Positions 1 to 11,704 of a stretch of DNA of 64,000 bases are shown here, piece after piece. The notes beneath the pieces were generated by a model, which ran no database searches, had not been told where the DNA came from, and worked only from the letters and a program-made list of their open reading frames with translations. Origin of the DNA: Phallusia fumigata. Its lineage: Eukaryota > Chordata > Ascidiacea > Phlebobranchia > Ascidiidae. The first letter of the stretch is position 1; each line of letters opens with the position of its first letter. The DNA lies in assembly GCA_008931825.1 (NCBI GenBank), contig QXVZ01023382.1, positions 16,274 through 80,273 of the forward strand. Reading direction: 5' to 3'. Position numbers and translations under genes: made by a program.

Positions 1-2915
1 GTATCTTCGTCGGATTAAGGAACTGTTGTTCTTAGTTGAAGCTAGTAAACTTGTAATTTTCCGCTGCATAAAACTTTATCGCACCTGCGTCAACACGTCA
101 CGCCCTTGTTATTTGCTCACTACATTGTTTAAGTTCTAAATTAAAGCGAAATTGCGTGCGAAAGCGGTATAGCGCATTTTAGCAAATCGTAAAAGTATGT
201 AATGTCGCTGTTGGCTGCGCTTTTGCAGTCTCTACGCCGCGGTGTAAGCAAAACATCGCGTGCGATTCGCTCTTTTGAGTAAACTGTCATTCCACTTCAC
301 CTCACTTACTCCGCAAGCAAATCTCCCTTGCCAGTAGACTTCAACCGCCGTCGAGCACGACCGTATCACTCACCAGAACCAACTGGAACTGCGATCTCAG
401 CGATCGTGCACCACTCGCACTGTTCACCCAAACTGTGACTCACATTAATCGCTGGAGTGCGGGCGCGGAGAACGTAAACCTGCTCAGCGGACTGTGACAG
501 TAACTAGGGGTTGACATCGTGCAACGCCACCTGAAATCAACCCTGAAAGCGGCGGCGAAATACGCACATCTCTCAACCCGGAAACTATTAGATCTTTTGT
601 CGAGGCCACCAACAACCCGCTCCCAAATAGGGTTTGCGTGTCGGGGTGGGCTACGTAATCTAACGCGCAATTTCGAGCAAAGCATCGGTTCCACTTGCTA
701 CTTTTCCACTGCAAACAATTGTCGCGTGACTGCAGCCCTACATCAAGCAGACAAATCCAGCCCAGGTGAGCAATGGTGCGTAGAAATAAGTCCTCTAAGG
801 CTTTTTCTACACTCACAGCCTTGAGCGCCTTTGTTGTGTGCGCAATTGGTGGTTCGACCGCTTCTGCTCAGGTGCTACCTCGCTGTTGACGTAAAATGGG
901 CAAAAAGACAAACACGCGGTAAAAGTTTCCTTATGTGCTATTCTTCACCTCCGACCCTGTTTTGCCTCCCCCTCTTCCACAAGCTGATAATTGAACGGCG
1001 AACGCAAATCCCCGCCTCTTTCACCTGACGTCAGACTGTTTGCTGCGACTCGTGGGTTTGAATAGCAGAGCGCGATACATCTGTTACCGGCATGAATTGA
1101 GTAAGTTGCCAAAACCGACCCAGATTTGGCAAACTGCTAGTTACAAAGCTTTTGTTCACAAAAGTTCCACCCGAAAAACTTCTTTACCCATTTCAGCTTA
1201 AAAATTGATCCAGAGTTTAAATCATGTCACTATTACTAAGACGCACATTCCATTACAAACTTTCTATGACTAAAGTTGAACTTCTCGAGTGCCTTCAAAC
1301 CAGTAATAATTCAGCTTGACTAACAATGCTTTCTAGTCGGTACTCGGATTTGTGACTCGGATATTTTTCCGGGTGACTTGCCACGCGAGAGGAAATTAAT
1401 TGAAATCGGACCGCGCATCCGTTACAAGTGTTGTCGGTAGCAGTAGTCACACGAACACGACACCGTCCACTTGATGACGTCATTACAGAAAAGCGTCCTT
1501 GACATCGAAATCGCACTAAACGCACTTGTTATTGTGCGCTAGTTAATGTGACGATAACAAGCATGACGTACACGGGTCATTCGCACCCCACGCTTACTTG
1601 CATCAGCTAACCTCACTGGTGGCGGAACTCTACACAATAACCTTATTGTTTCGAGATTCAGCTCGCGAAAAAAAGTCAAAGCTCCGTGCATAATCGCTTC
1701 GTAACCTTTTTCTGCCTCCAGACCAAAAAATCTTAACGTCACTGTACACGAAATTTACAGTTTTCTGTCCGACGCATTGTGATTATCATTTGCGCTACTT
1801 AATTTCACTTTGCTCTTCAATTTGATGAATTCAAAGACATTGTTTGGTTATGTAATACTTCAAAATCACCAATACATCATGCTTGATAAAAACTCAAGTG
1901 TAAAATCCTGAGTTTTCAACCACTGGTGTCTTTGCTTGAAGTGGATCAAAAACATATCACCGCCAATTACTACTTACATTTTCTCTCACACGTAACGACC
2001 CCCATTCAATCCCGCTGTGAGTGGAGACTGTGTGGGGTGTGAAGCACCTGAAACAGTGATGTAATGCTTGGATGCCATTCTGTAGCCGAATATTTTTCGG
2101 AAATGACTTCGTTACTACTTGATANTTGTGAACGATTAGTAGAGAAAAAATACCACCAAGCTAGACCGAAACCAAGTTAATGCAAATTCAACGTTTTTAC
2201 CCGTATTCGCCTGCTATATGTTTTGATGCTCTCCTTGACGTTAACTAAACCCTCTGTGGGCCGCTGGTTAACTTTGATGTCCTTATCCTTTGAAATTTTG
2301 CTGAATTTCATTTTTGGGCAAGCGGTAACCGCCTTGTCGCTGCACAAGTAGTTTTAAANGAAAAAATACCACCAAGCTAAACCGAAACCAAGTTAATGCA
2401 AATTTAACGTTTTTACCCGTAATCACCTGCTATATGTTTTGATGCTTTCCTTGACGTTAACCAAACCCTCTGTGGGCCGCTGGTTAACTTTGATGTCCTT
2501 ATCCATTGAAATTTTGCTGAATTTCATTTTTGGGCAAGCGGGAACCGCCTTGTCGCTGCACAAGTAGTTTTAAAGTGCGCCAAATAACACTTCACAAAGA
2601 TCGTCTCATCTACTACTTTGTACATTCCAAGTGGTTATTGTTGTAAGGAGTGGTAAAAGGAGTTCATGAAGGGTTGACCCAACTTTTTTCTTTTTCTTGC
2701 GTTGATAAACAACGTGTACAATTTCAGTTCAACGAAAGTTTGCAATATAGCAACTTAAGTTATGGGAAAATGAGGTCTAAAACCTTGAACGTTTTTCAAT
2801 ACGTAGACTGAAAAGTAAAAATATCTTGGAACAAATGAAAAAATCATACCAGTTAAACAACTAGATTCCAGAAAAAAGATTTTATTTGTCCCGTTTGTAG
2901 AATTGGTATTTTTAG
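1..2915. other. Region upstream of the TTC3/DZIP3-like gene, no recognised gene
   Basis: I see no reading frame here that I recognise. The first 1.1 kb is richer in CG than the rest and has a perfect CRE palindrome (TGACGTCA) at 1026-1033. A good donor-like site follows 764 (CCCAG|gtgagc), so an untranslated first exon is possible but unproven. Single-N joins occur at 2125 and 2359. The open frames between 440 and 1740 start with non-ATG codons or match no family I know. A promoter for the gene starting at 2942 is a reasonable guess only. Confidence 0.4.
2144..2574. repeat. Direct duplication across single-N join at 2359
   Basis: About 215 bases on the left (2144-2358) are repeated almost base for base on the right (2360-2574), separated only by one N. 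The copies differ at a handful of positions. This looks like two overlapping contig ends, or two haplotypes, that were placed side by side instead of merged. Confidence 0.8.
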
Positions 2916-2941
2916 GTTTTGAGATCACACAGTTTATTTTC

Positions 2942-5900
2942 ATGGCTACCGCCAAAAATTCATACCTTTCAAAAAAACATATTGCTGTCGCCATCAGTCT
3001 GCAATTAGAGTCGGTACGTGTGAAATGCCAGTTGCCACTCTTTGTTACACGTCACTCATGAGAAAACGGACGTAATCGTCGATGTGTTTGCTCTAAATAG
3101 CGGCGGCATTGTGTGAGTACAGGAAACAGTAGCTGCCCGAATTGACAAACTCGTTGATCAAATACTCGCAATTTGTAACAATTAAATTGCCATTGAACAG
3201 GAGTGGAAAGTCACGGCGGTGGAAAACTTTATTCTGGTTTACGCGCGCGGAATTTCGTCACTGGAGACGCACACGCCGCTGGAGGTCGCCCGCTCTCTCG
3301 ACTTTTTCGCAAAGATCATGAAACAAAGCAGCAAGGATTATTGCCATCCAATGGTTTTTTATTCAAGTGCCCGTGCCCAGTATCATTTAAATAAGTAAGT
3401 TGTTGCTCCTTTATGAAAATTGTGAGATGAAATTACAGGAAAACTGAATAATTTTTAACTTTAACTATAATTGCAATTGTATACTGTGGGGGTAAACATT
3501 GAAAGTAGTTGTTAAGTTTTGTTAAGTTTTAGTGGTGTGACTGTTAAGTTTTAAACGGATTTAAATAAAATCACAAACCTGACACTCTGACATTCCATAC
3601 CTTTGCCCTGCAGCAATTAGCTTATGTTTGCAAAACCATTTGGTCAATGACGACAATAATTATGGGTCCCTTTCCACGAAGGGGACACATATTGTTTTTA
3701 CTCTGTTTTTTTTTTCCTTTTTTCTTTTTTTCTGTCTAACGCGAGTTTGTTCCCACGTTTTGGTCATGAAGGAGCTGTTCAAATTTCTTCGAATTTTCAC
3801 ACATGATAGATGTGTATCTGAAGTTGTGCACTATCAACTTTTTACCCCAATTCACCCATCGGTTCACCCACAGGCCCCAAAAATGTAAATNGAAAATTGT
3901 GAGATGAAATTACAGGAAAACTGAATAATTTTTAACTTTAACTATAATTGCAATTGTATACTGTGGGGGTAAACATTGAAAGTAGTTGTTAAGTTTTGTT
4001 AAGTTTTAGTGGTGTGACTGTTAAGTTTTAAACGGATTTAAATAAAATCACAAACCTGACACTCTGACATTCCATACCTTTGCCCTGCAGCAATTAGCTT
4101 ATGTTTGCAAAACCATTTGGTCAATGACGACAATAATTATGGGTCCCTTTCCACGAAGGGGACACATATTGTTTTTACTCTGTTTTTTTTTTCCTTTTTT
4201 CTTTTTTTCTGTCTAACGCGAGTTTGTTCCCACGTTTTGGTCATGAAGGAGCTGTTCAAATTTCTTCGAATTTTCACACATGATAGATGTGTATCTGAAG
4301 TTGTGCACTGTCAACTTTTTACCCCAATTCACCCATCGGTTCACCCACAGGCCCCCAAAATGTAAAAATTTTAAAACGGCAATATTTAACAAAGTAAGTT
4401 ACCTAGAAGTTTTCTATTTTGATAGCTAGTACAATGCAATGTATTGTAATGTATTTTGTAACTTCTGTTTCGATTCACCCATTTTTTACCTTTTCAATTT
4501 ATTGTGTCGCTTGTTGTAACTGAGGTTTTTACCGTTACTACGAATATTGATATTTTTCACCTTAAGTCGGCTGATAAAATTGCCTCTGTGTAGCGAAGTT
4601 TGGTTTTTGAGGTAATATAGTTTACGCGGGTGACGTTAATGTACAACACCTTTAAAAAAACTTTGTACCACAGTTTTTCCAATGTCGCACCAACCGTCGA
4701 AAGTGGAATGCAATTAATCAAAAAGAAGAATTTTCCCGGAGTTTTAACCTGGCCTGGTATGTATGAGAACCTCTGCTGCTCCACAAGCCAACACCAAAGT
4801 GGTGATTGTCCCACGTGCCGCGCCCACCGTACAACTTGTCACAGTCAAATATGAGAAAGATTTGATATTTGCATTTTCGCAATAGGTCGTCTGAAGGCTA
4901 AGCTGTGAATATTAAGACCTTGGTTACAGTACTTCTGTGAATACAATTTTCACATGCCACCTATTAATATCGCTAATGAAAGATACAAATATGTCTTTTT
5001 AGGTATGAATGAAGTTATCCCCGAATCCAATATCAATACATTAAGGGTGATGATGGGCGATCTTGTAAATTGGTCGTTCAATCCCCCAAAACCCGATGCA
5101 TATTGCAGATATGAAAACTGTGCAAAGGAATATTCAAGGAAGGAAATTTATGTGGGCGACCTAGAGTTTGAGGTATCGTTCACGTGTTTCAAGGGGCGAT
5201 ATTAATGGAAATAACCTTAAAACAATTATTTTTTTAATATTAAGTATATGTCATGTCAAACAATAAAATGAATTTTGAAATTTTTGATTTGTTCTCCCAT
5301 TTAAACCCTCTTGATGCCCCAAAATAAGATTTTTCGTTTCTTTTTTCCGAATCTAAAACTGACTACGCCCCATAAACACATTTACCAGTTAGCATTTGTG
5401 CCATAAACTCATAGTGAGTCATACCAATGTGGAGAACCCCAATTCACAAGATTTTACCTTTGCGGCTAGATTTGTTTTTTGTCAATGGTCGAGTTGAGTT
5501 TTTATAAATGTGAAACATGTTAAATATTTAACAGGGATATATCCAAGTTTTTTGTGACTGGGATTGCATCACAAGTTTTCATTTCAAATGTTGGTCGAAA
5601 TATAAACACTTGCAGTATGATCGGTCCGGGGATAAGGTAAGTCGTGCGGCAAAGTTTCTTTCTTTATTGAACTTCTTCTTTTTAATGTAATGTAAAGTCC
5701 AAAATTATCAGTATGGGAGAATTTACTCATGTGGAAAGTAACATGTGTTTATCGCCAACCCGACATCACGCTTACTCTTCACAACCCGCAATCTAACAAC
5801 GTACCAGGGCGCTTCAAACTTCTGAACGAAATTCAAGGAATGTATAGAATTTTTTCCGAACAGATGCCATCGGAGAGTAGACAGCTACTTTTCTATTAGG

Positions 5901-8900
5901 CTAAAGTTAACACATGATACTGTAGAATAGACTATAAAGCGCTTAATGGACTTAAAATTAATGTTTTTGTTTTTCAGGAACTACTTGGTCTTCCATGTTT
6001 CACAGAAGGTTGTGGCGGATTAATTTGTGAAATTCTGATGCTCGATGAAGATAATTTCTCGAAAAAAGATGTACGTCACTTTGTACATGGCCAAACATTA
6101 TCAAATTTTAATTGGTCTACAACTTAATCATATTTACACGTTGGTATTTCCAGGTACATATTCCCAAACGTAACAAAGAAAAGACTACCCATGTGCTTAA
6201 AGGGACAACCCCGAAAAGTGATCGTAATTTTGAACGTCGTATGCGTTTGATGAGAGAAGCCAAAGAACGGAAGAAATCATATAAAGTAGCTCACATCATT
6301 TATGACACGGACGATTTGGTATGACCTTCTTATTTCCATGACCTACCCGTTAAAATTGTTTAATTTTTAAGATTTTAAGTTTTGTTTGTTATCTAAACAA
6401 TGAGTAGGATCTTGCAGATCTTTTTGTTTGACAGATTGCTAAAAAGAAGCCAGATCTGTCAAAACTGAATGAAGGTAAAACTGACTAAGCATTTTGCAAG
6501 CTCCCTACTTCTTACCAATTGCTACTTTGTATTTAGTTGAATTACATTTCCTGCGATGTTTCGCGTTGTTTGACTTATGTAATAAAACTAACACATAAAA
6601 CACAGACTTTTATCTTAACTGGAAACGTTTGTTTTTAAGTTTTTTCCACTACCGATGCCTCCAACATAACTGTCATAAAACGTGAAGAAGAAGACAAAAA
6701 TGAAGTAAGTGATTCATAGAAATCATGACCTTCGTGGTGCTGATCTTACGGAATCTTACATTTCAGAATTTCTTTTGCAGGTTGCAAAATCATCCAAGGG
6801 AAAAAGTAAAAATAAAACAAAGAAAAAATCAACCAACGTAGTTTCTCTGCAAACATTTCTGGGCGATGAGAAATATTTGAATCCCGATGAAGCGCGGAGA
6901 ATTATAGAAAAGTAAGTTTGAAAATTCATGTTTGGTCTTCTGCAGTGTTGTGACAAATGTTTTTTCTTCACAGAAATCAGCAATCTGAAACTCCGTTTCA
7001 AATTCCAAATCAGATTCGAATGAATGTACTTGATTTTGAGTCCACGGTCTCTGAAGAAGAACAGTTGAAACTGTCGTCTGTATATAGGTTTGCACATTAA
7101 ACTTTTGCTATATTTATATCTGCTGTTGGGCTGTGGGTATTTGTCAATCCATATTAGATGTTATTTTNTATTGTTGGTATTCAATAACGTTTGTGTGCGT
7201 AAAGGTTCGGTACCTTATTGTTTACCTTTTTTGACCTTGGCAAACATGTGTGCAACGGCTATACCCTTTTTTCAGGTTTACAGTTTTCAAACAAACTTAA
7301 TATTGAGTTTATTGCGAAGTAAAGTTAAAATGTACTTTTCTCAACAGGAATGCAGCACCCCAAGTTCGCAATTCCGCCACCAATGGCAAACAATTCGCAT
7401 TACAACAACAACCACCACAATCAAAACCACCCACAGTAAGTATTTGAACTTTCATCTTCGTCATCGCGTGACCTTTGTGCAAGCGGTAGGTTGTATCTTC
7501 ATTGGTTGATCTTATGTTTTAATTAGATTTCACAATAATGGTGATCACGGAAGNATATCTGCTGTTGGACTATTTGTCAATCCATATTAGATGTTATTTT
7601 CTGGCGAGAAACTATTATTTTTTTTTTTTTTTTGCAGTTTTTTTGAAGAATTTTATCGACGCAATGGTCCGCGAGAAATTCATGATGAAGTTTTTACGAA
7701 GGAAATCACCACAGAAATGATGCTGTTGGTTGAAACGCATTATCCAAATTTTATCAAGTTTTTATTGAGCAAAAACGAAACGTAAGTAGTATTTGATCAG
7801 TTTGCGGTTCCTCTTTATGTTTGCCATGATAGTGATAAAGGGAGTTGTTATGTTAGTTACTGGTTCATGTACAGCAGGCTCCAAAAAAACTTATGTCGTA
7901 TTGAGATGTAAACAAACTAATTTTACCATTATTCAGATTTTTACGTGTTGGGGATCAAATNTATTTTTGGTATTCAATAACGTTTGTGTGCGCAAAGGTT
8001 CGGTACATTATTGTTTACCTTTTTTGACCTTGGAAAACATGTGTGCAACGGCTATACCCTTTTTTCAGGTTTGCAGTTTTCAAACAAACTTTGCATTGAG
8101 TTTATTGCGAAGTAAAGTTAAAATGTTCTTTTCTCAACAGGAATGCAGCACCCCAAGTTCGCAATTCCGCCACCAATGTCAAACAATTCGCATTACAACA
8201 ACAACCACCACAATCAAAACCACCCACAGTAAGTATTTGAACTTTCATCTTTGTCATCGCGTGACCTTTGTCCAAGCGGTAGGTTGTATCGTCATTGGTT
8301 GATCTTATGTTTTGATTAGATTTCACAATAATGGTGATCACGGAAGGAATTTGCTTCGTTCGCCAGCTCCACATCAATCAACTCAGCATCACCAACCACC
8401 CACAAACCAATTAAGTTCGCAAGAACCAGCTCAAAACCAACCTCCACAAAACTCAACACAACACCAGACAGTTCAAGTATCAGACCAACCTACTTTGCAT
8501 AAAACAGCCGCAAACCAACCGATTCAACGTCATCCAATTCCAAACCAGCCTGTTTCGCAAAACACAACCTTTAACCAACCATCCCTACACAAACCAACCC
8601 TGGAGAAACCATCCCAACACCAATCTGCACCACAGAAACCAACTCCGCTGAAGCCAAACCACTCCCAACCAACTCAACGTCAACTACCATCTCAAATGTT
8701 ATCTAGCCAACAATCCTGGCCGAATCATTCAACGGTATTTGACTTCGGGCGTTTTTTGTTGAGAATTTAGGAATATATGTTTGGCGAAAGTGGGTGACAT
8801 AGAAAATATAATTCAGGGAATCATTTGTAAAGGTGATACGCTGCTTGTCACTTTGTGGAACACAGTACACAATTAAATGCCAACATGATTTGCAAACGGC

Positions 8901-10609
8901 GTTCACTTGGCAAAGTGTTGAGATATTTTTCTTACAGAATGGTCGTGAAAGTTCGTCATCAACCCCCAACAGTTTATCTCCGGGACCTGTAACAACATCG
9001 AACTCCACTCAATCGTTCCCAACACAAAATCAAACACCGGCCCAGGTTCCACAGCACAAGGGAAGTTTCGAACGCATCATGGATCAGCTGATAAAAATAT
9101 ATCCTAACATGACAAGGTGAGCTGTTGCCATCAGCAGTAAAATATACTTTATGCGCGCTATGCAAAAACTAGAACTCGAACTAAATTCTGTTCATACGAA
9201 CGCTGTGCTCAGATTGTTAGACATATTTTGGCGCTTGTTATTCTATCAACTGCATGAAACTTTATTAATATTTTATTGTATTCCAAGAACTGAAATAGCC
9301 CAGTGCATTAAAGAAGTTCGACAGAATAACAACAATTCCTTGACCGGTTTGTCCCTGGAGGATATTGTAAAACAAGCTTCTGTTGTCATTAATAGACGCA
9401 TGGCGGGAAAGAAACAGGTAAAATAAAAACAGTAAAAGTATAGAAACTTAGTGCTTGTAATTGAAACAAAGTTAATGGTATTTTCTTAGGTAAACCGATG
9501 CTAAAACGTATGTTGACACCGTTTTTCCCCATATAACTGCCGTCACCAACTCTTTAAACGTCATAGAAAGACTACGCGCGCTAATCAGGAGAATTACCAG
9601 TAGCAGTGCTTAATGTGTTAAACAGTGGTTTTAGAGCGACAGTGCCACTACATATGACAAACGCTATGTGTAGGTTCAGTCTTCCAACGTAACTGCTGCA
9701 CCTTCACGACCTGTGGCGTCGTCAATTGCACCATGGCAGCAAAGCAGACAACAAACAAAACCATCGGTACACGCTATTTATCCTCTTTATATAAACGGTT
9801 CACATATTGTTTTCACTTTGTTTGTTTGATTTTCCTGCAGCTTGCTCATGCATAGTTTGCATGAAGGAATAAACGGCTTTAGATGAAATTTAGTCATGGT
9901 GGTGTGTCATCTGTATTGTTTTTGCTTTTGGTAGATTGGTTCATTGTGGCACATCAACTGCTTTTTTCGCCTACGCAGCCTATGCACTTGACCAGCCCCC
10001 TCAAATTTATATAACGGACAATAGTGGTGTGCCATTATTGACCAATCTTTCCGTTTTTATTTAAATACTTTTGTAAGCACCTAATACTTTGCCTGCAGAT
10101 ACAATCATGCCATAAAAAGATTGGGTCAGACCCTATGCAAAATAACATTGTAAATATTTGTTGTTTTTAGATTGGGCCATAATGTATGTGCTATGTCAAT
10201 ATGGTAAAACCCTCCTTCTAGTTGCTGTTATACAATGGTTCAAAATAAATGTCTGAAAACTGGACACAGGCCATTCCATTTTTTTAACATAAAAAAACAT
10301 AAGAGTTACTCAACAGTTACACTATCATCNTGAAAGCCACGCTGCTAGTTAATCATTAGTACCTGAGTAAATCAAGTAATATTAAAAAGTCGCATAAGAA
10401 GTAATCTTCAACCGATCGTGGTTAAACTTATGTAACATTCCTGGTAACCTTGTATCAAGTGGATTTGTCGTTGCTGAACCCAACCTTCTAGGTTTCACTC
10501 GGAGTGCTTGAACAAATGGTTGACGCGAAATCGAACCTGTCCAACATGTCGGGATTACGCTATCGACACATCGGAATATCCCACACTCAAGTCCACGTTC
10601 CGACGTTAA
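2942..10609 (+). CDS. TTC3/DZIP3-like RING-H2 E3 ubiquitin ligase, multi-exon
   Basis: Exons by splice sites and phase: 2942-3013, 3201-3394, 4351-4393, 4621-4756, 5003-5172, 5535-5636, 5978-6070, 6154-6318, 6435-6474, 6640-6704, 6781-6911, 6974-7087, 7638-7781, 8141-8228, 8320-8734, 8938-9116, 9288-9417, 9680-9766, 10492-10609. Exons around 5.0-6.1 kb give a Cys/His cluster (CRYENC, then FHFKCW, then CFTEGC) that I associate with the TTC3/DZIP3 group. Next come a Lys/Arg-rich stretch and a Gln/Pro/His-rich linker (8.3-8.7 kb). The helical IKEVRQ...SLTGLSLEDIV segment (9.3 kb) also fits that group. The last exon holds the second RING half (H-x2-C, then WL, then CPTCR) and a stop. The first RING half (C-x2-C) is not seen and may lie in the join at 10330. 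The junction 7781/8141 is out of phase by my reading, so an exon may be missing there. No TPRs are seen. The start at 2942 follows an acceptor-like TTTTTAG and is uncertain. Likely role: ubiquitin transfer, inferred from family. Confidence 0.62.
3661..3889 (+). mobile_element. Dispersed repeat family A, copy 1
   Basis: Begins with a short hairpin (TATGGGTCCC..., then AAGGGGACAC), followed by a long T tract, then TTTTCACACATGATAGAT, GAAGTTGTGCAC and a closing CAGGCCCCAAAA. Related copies lie at 36969, 42105 and 58406, with a fragment near 57640. No coding capacity is seen. Non-autonomous element of unknown class. Confidence 0.6.
4138..4366 (+). mobile_element. Dispersed repeat family A, assembly copy of copy 1
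   Basis: Near-identical to 3661-3889 because the surrounding block is duplicated at the N join. Its right end (CCCACAG|GCCCCC) supplies the acceptor I used for the small exon 4351-4393. That exon keeps phase with both neighbours. Confidence 0.55.
7169..7553. repeat. Misplaced duplicate contig fragment with an exon copy
   Basis: This 385-base piece lies between single-N joins at 7168 and 7554. It is a second version of 7962-8346, including exon 8141-8228 (here 7348-7435). The sequences just outside it, 7113-7167 and 7555-7602, also match each other. It is best read as an allelic contig inserted in the wrong place, not as a tandem exon duplication. Confidence 0.8.
9796..10230 (+). mobile_element. 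Repeat-derived intron sequence near the 3' end of the E3 ligase gene
   Basis: The stretch around 9796-9905 (CACATATTGTTTTCACT and following) resembles the 5' part of family A. From about 10085 (CTGCAGATACAATCATGCC) to 10225 it matches a segment at about 61546-61685. It separates exon 9680-9766 from the last exon at 10492. A short TGC-x2-TGC frame near 9845 looks RING-like but hits a stop at once and lies inside repeat sequence. Confidence 0.45.
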
Positions 10610-10797
10610 GAGGCAAAGTCGCCGCCATGTCCAGCTTTGTTTGTCCTGCGGATAAATTTCGAGGAAGCTCAAGTTATTTGCTTTTAGTTGTGTTGTGTTT
10701 TTTGCTTGCCTTGTAGGTTTTGGCTTTTAATCGTGTGTTGCTTGTTTTAATTTGTCTGTTGTGTGATGGATAATTTAGGATTTCCAGTGTGTAAAAA

Positions 10798-10803
10798 AAT
10801 AAA
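10798..10803 (+). terminator. Polyadenylation signal of the TTC3/DZIP3-like gene
   Basis: AATAAA about 190 bases after the stop codon at 10607-10609, on the coding strand. Confidence 0.5.
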
Positions 10804-11648
10804 TTTCAATCAAAAACTAAGGCAAGATTTAAAAGTCACACTTTTTGTACATTATGCGCGATTTTTACGCAGTTTACTGTAGAATGTTTTGTTATGAGAC
10901 CTGTTTGTACACTATTTAACGACTAGCGACTCCTGTACAGCTCCTGGTTCAACTAATTCGAAAGCATGATGACTAAGATGAGTTTTTATCAAATGCTCGA
11001 TATTTTTAATCTTTAAAAACTGACACTATCATCTGTTTAAAGCACATCTACATTGCCAATTTTACAAAAAAGCAAAAACTTTCATAATGTTTGAAACATA
11101 GTTTACAACCACAACTAAATTGTGATCTAAATTGTGATGGAGGTTTGTATTTGTTGTAAAATTTGTCGCTTCAAGCCATAAACAAATTGATAGCTTTAAT
11201 ACACAAACACTGCAAACGTCACTGTTAAGAAGTCGTCCCAAACTACAACTTTTCGGTGCTGTTTTGTAATGGTTGTTTGTTATCATCATCAAAAGGCCGA
11301 ACATGTAACGTGTGTAGTTCTGTATGGCGTTACCGATTATGCTTGTAACTTAAATTTCGCCAATAAAAGTGTGTTACAAATATGTTTGGTAAATACCTAA
11401 GATACCATAAAACCTCATTTAATTGGACGTATAAAGTCATTTTTATCGAAGAAATATATTTACGCCGGTACGGTACGCAACCCAAATGGACAATTTAAAT
11501 GTGCGCAACATTATCTTTGAAACCAAAAACTCCAGAAGCGTTTTGAAAGGGGCCTATAGAAATTCCAATAATTCTTTTAATGTGTTGTAGTGATAACAGA
11601 TTTTTAAACGCATAAAACACAAACATTAAAATATCAAATTGAAGCACG
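10804..11648. other. Spacer between two convergent genes, nothing recognised
   Basis: AT-rich sequence between the 3' end of the E3 ligase gene and the poly(A) signal of the lectin gene. I see no family match, RNA gene or clear repeat. Confidence 0.4.
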
Positions 11649-11654
11649 TTTATT
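11649..11654 (-). terminator. Polyadenylation signal of the lectin gene
   Basis: TTTATT on the + strand, AATAAA on the coding strand, about 50 bases beyond the stop codon. Confidence 0.6.
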
Positions 11655-11704
11655 TTACTTTCGCATATGTACAAACATAAAAGAAGATAAATGCATAAGA
11701 GTGC

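Larger units (their letters stand above)
3415..4366. repeat. Direct duplication across single-N join at 3891
   Basis: About 475 bases (3415-3889) recur almost identically after the N (3892-4366). The copies differ by a base or two near the right end. Both contain the same dispersed element. It lies in an intron of the TTC3/DZIP3-like gene. Most likely overlapping contig ends left unmerged, so the true intron is about 475 bases shorter. Confidence 0.85.

Noticed and set aside
519-764. Open frame of about 80 codons ending at a good donor
   Set aside because: Starts with GTG, matches no family, and the opposite strand is equally open. Composition of a CG-rich leader region explains it.
2144-2574. 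Reverse-strand frame conserved in both copies
   Set aside because: The second copy has an in-frame stop, and the copies are an assembly duplication, so conservation is not evidence of coding.
3661-4366. Two identical 86-codon frames
   Set aside because: They are the same repeat read twice because of the assembly duplication, with a poly-Phe tract from a T run.
9838-9880. Possible first RING half (CSCIVCMKE)
   Set aside because: A stop codon follows at once and the segment lies inside repeat sequence related to family A.
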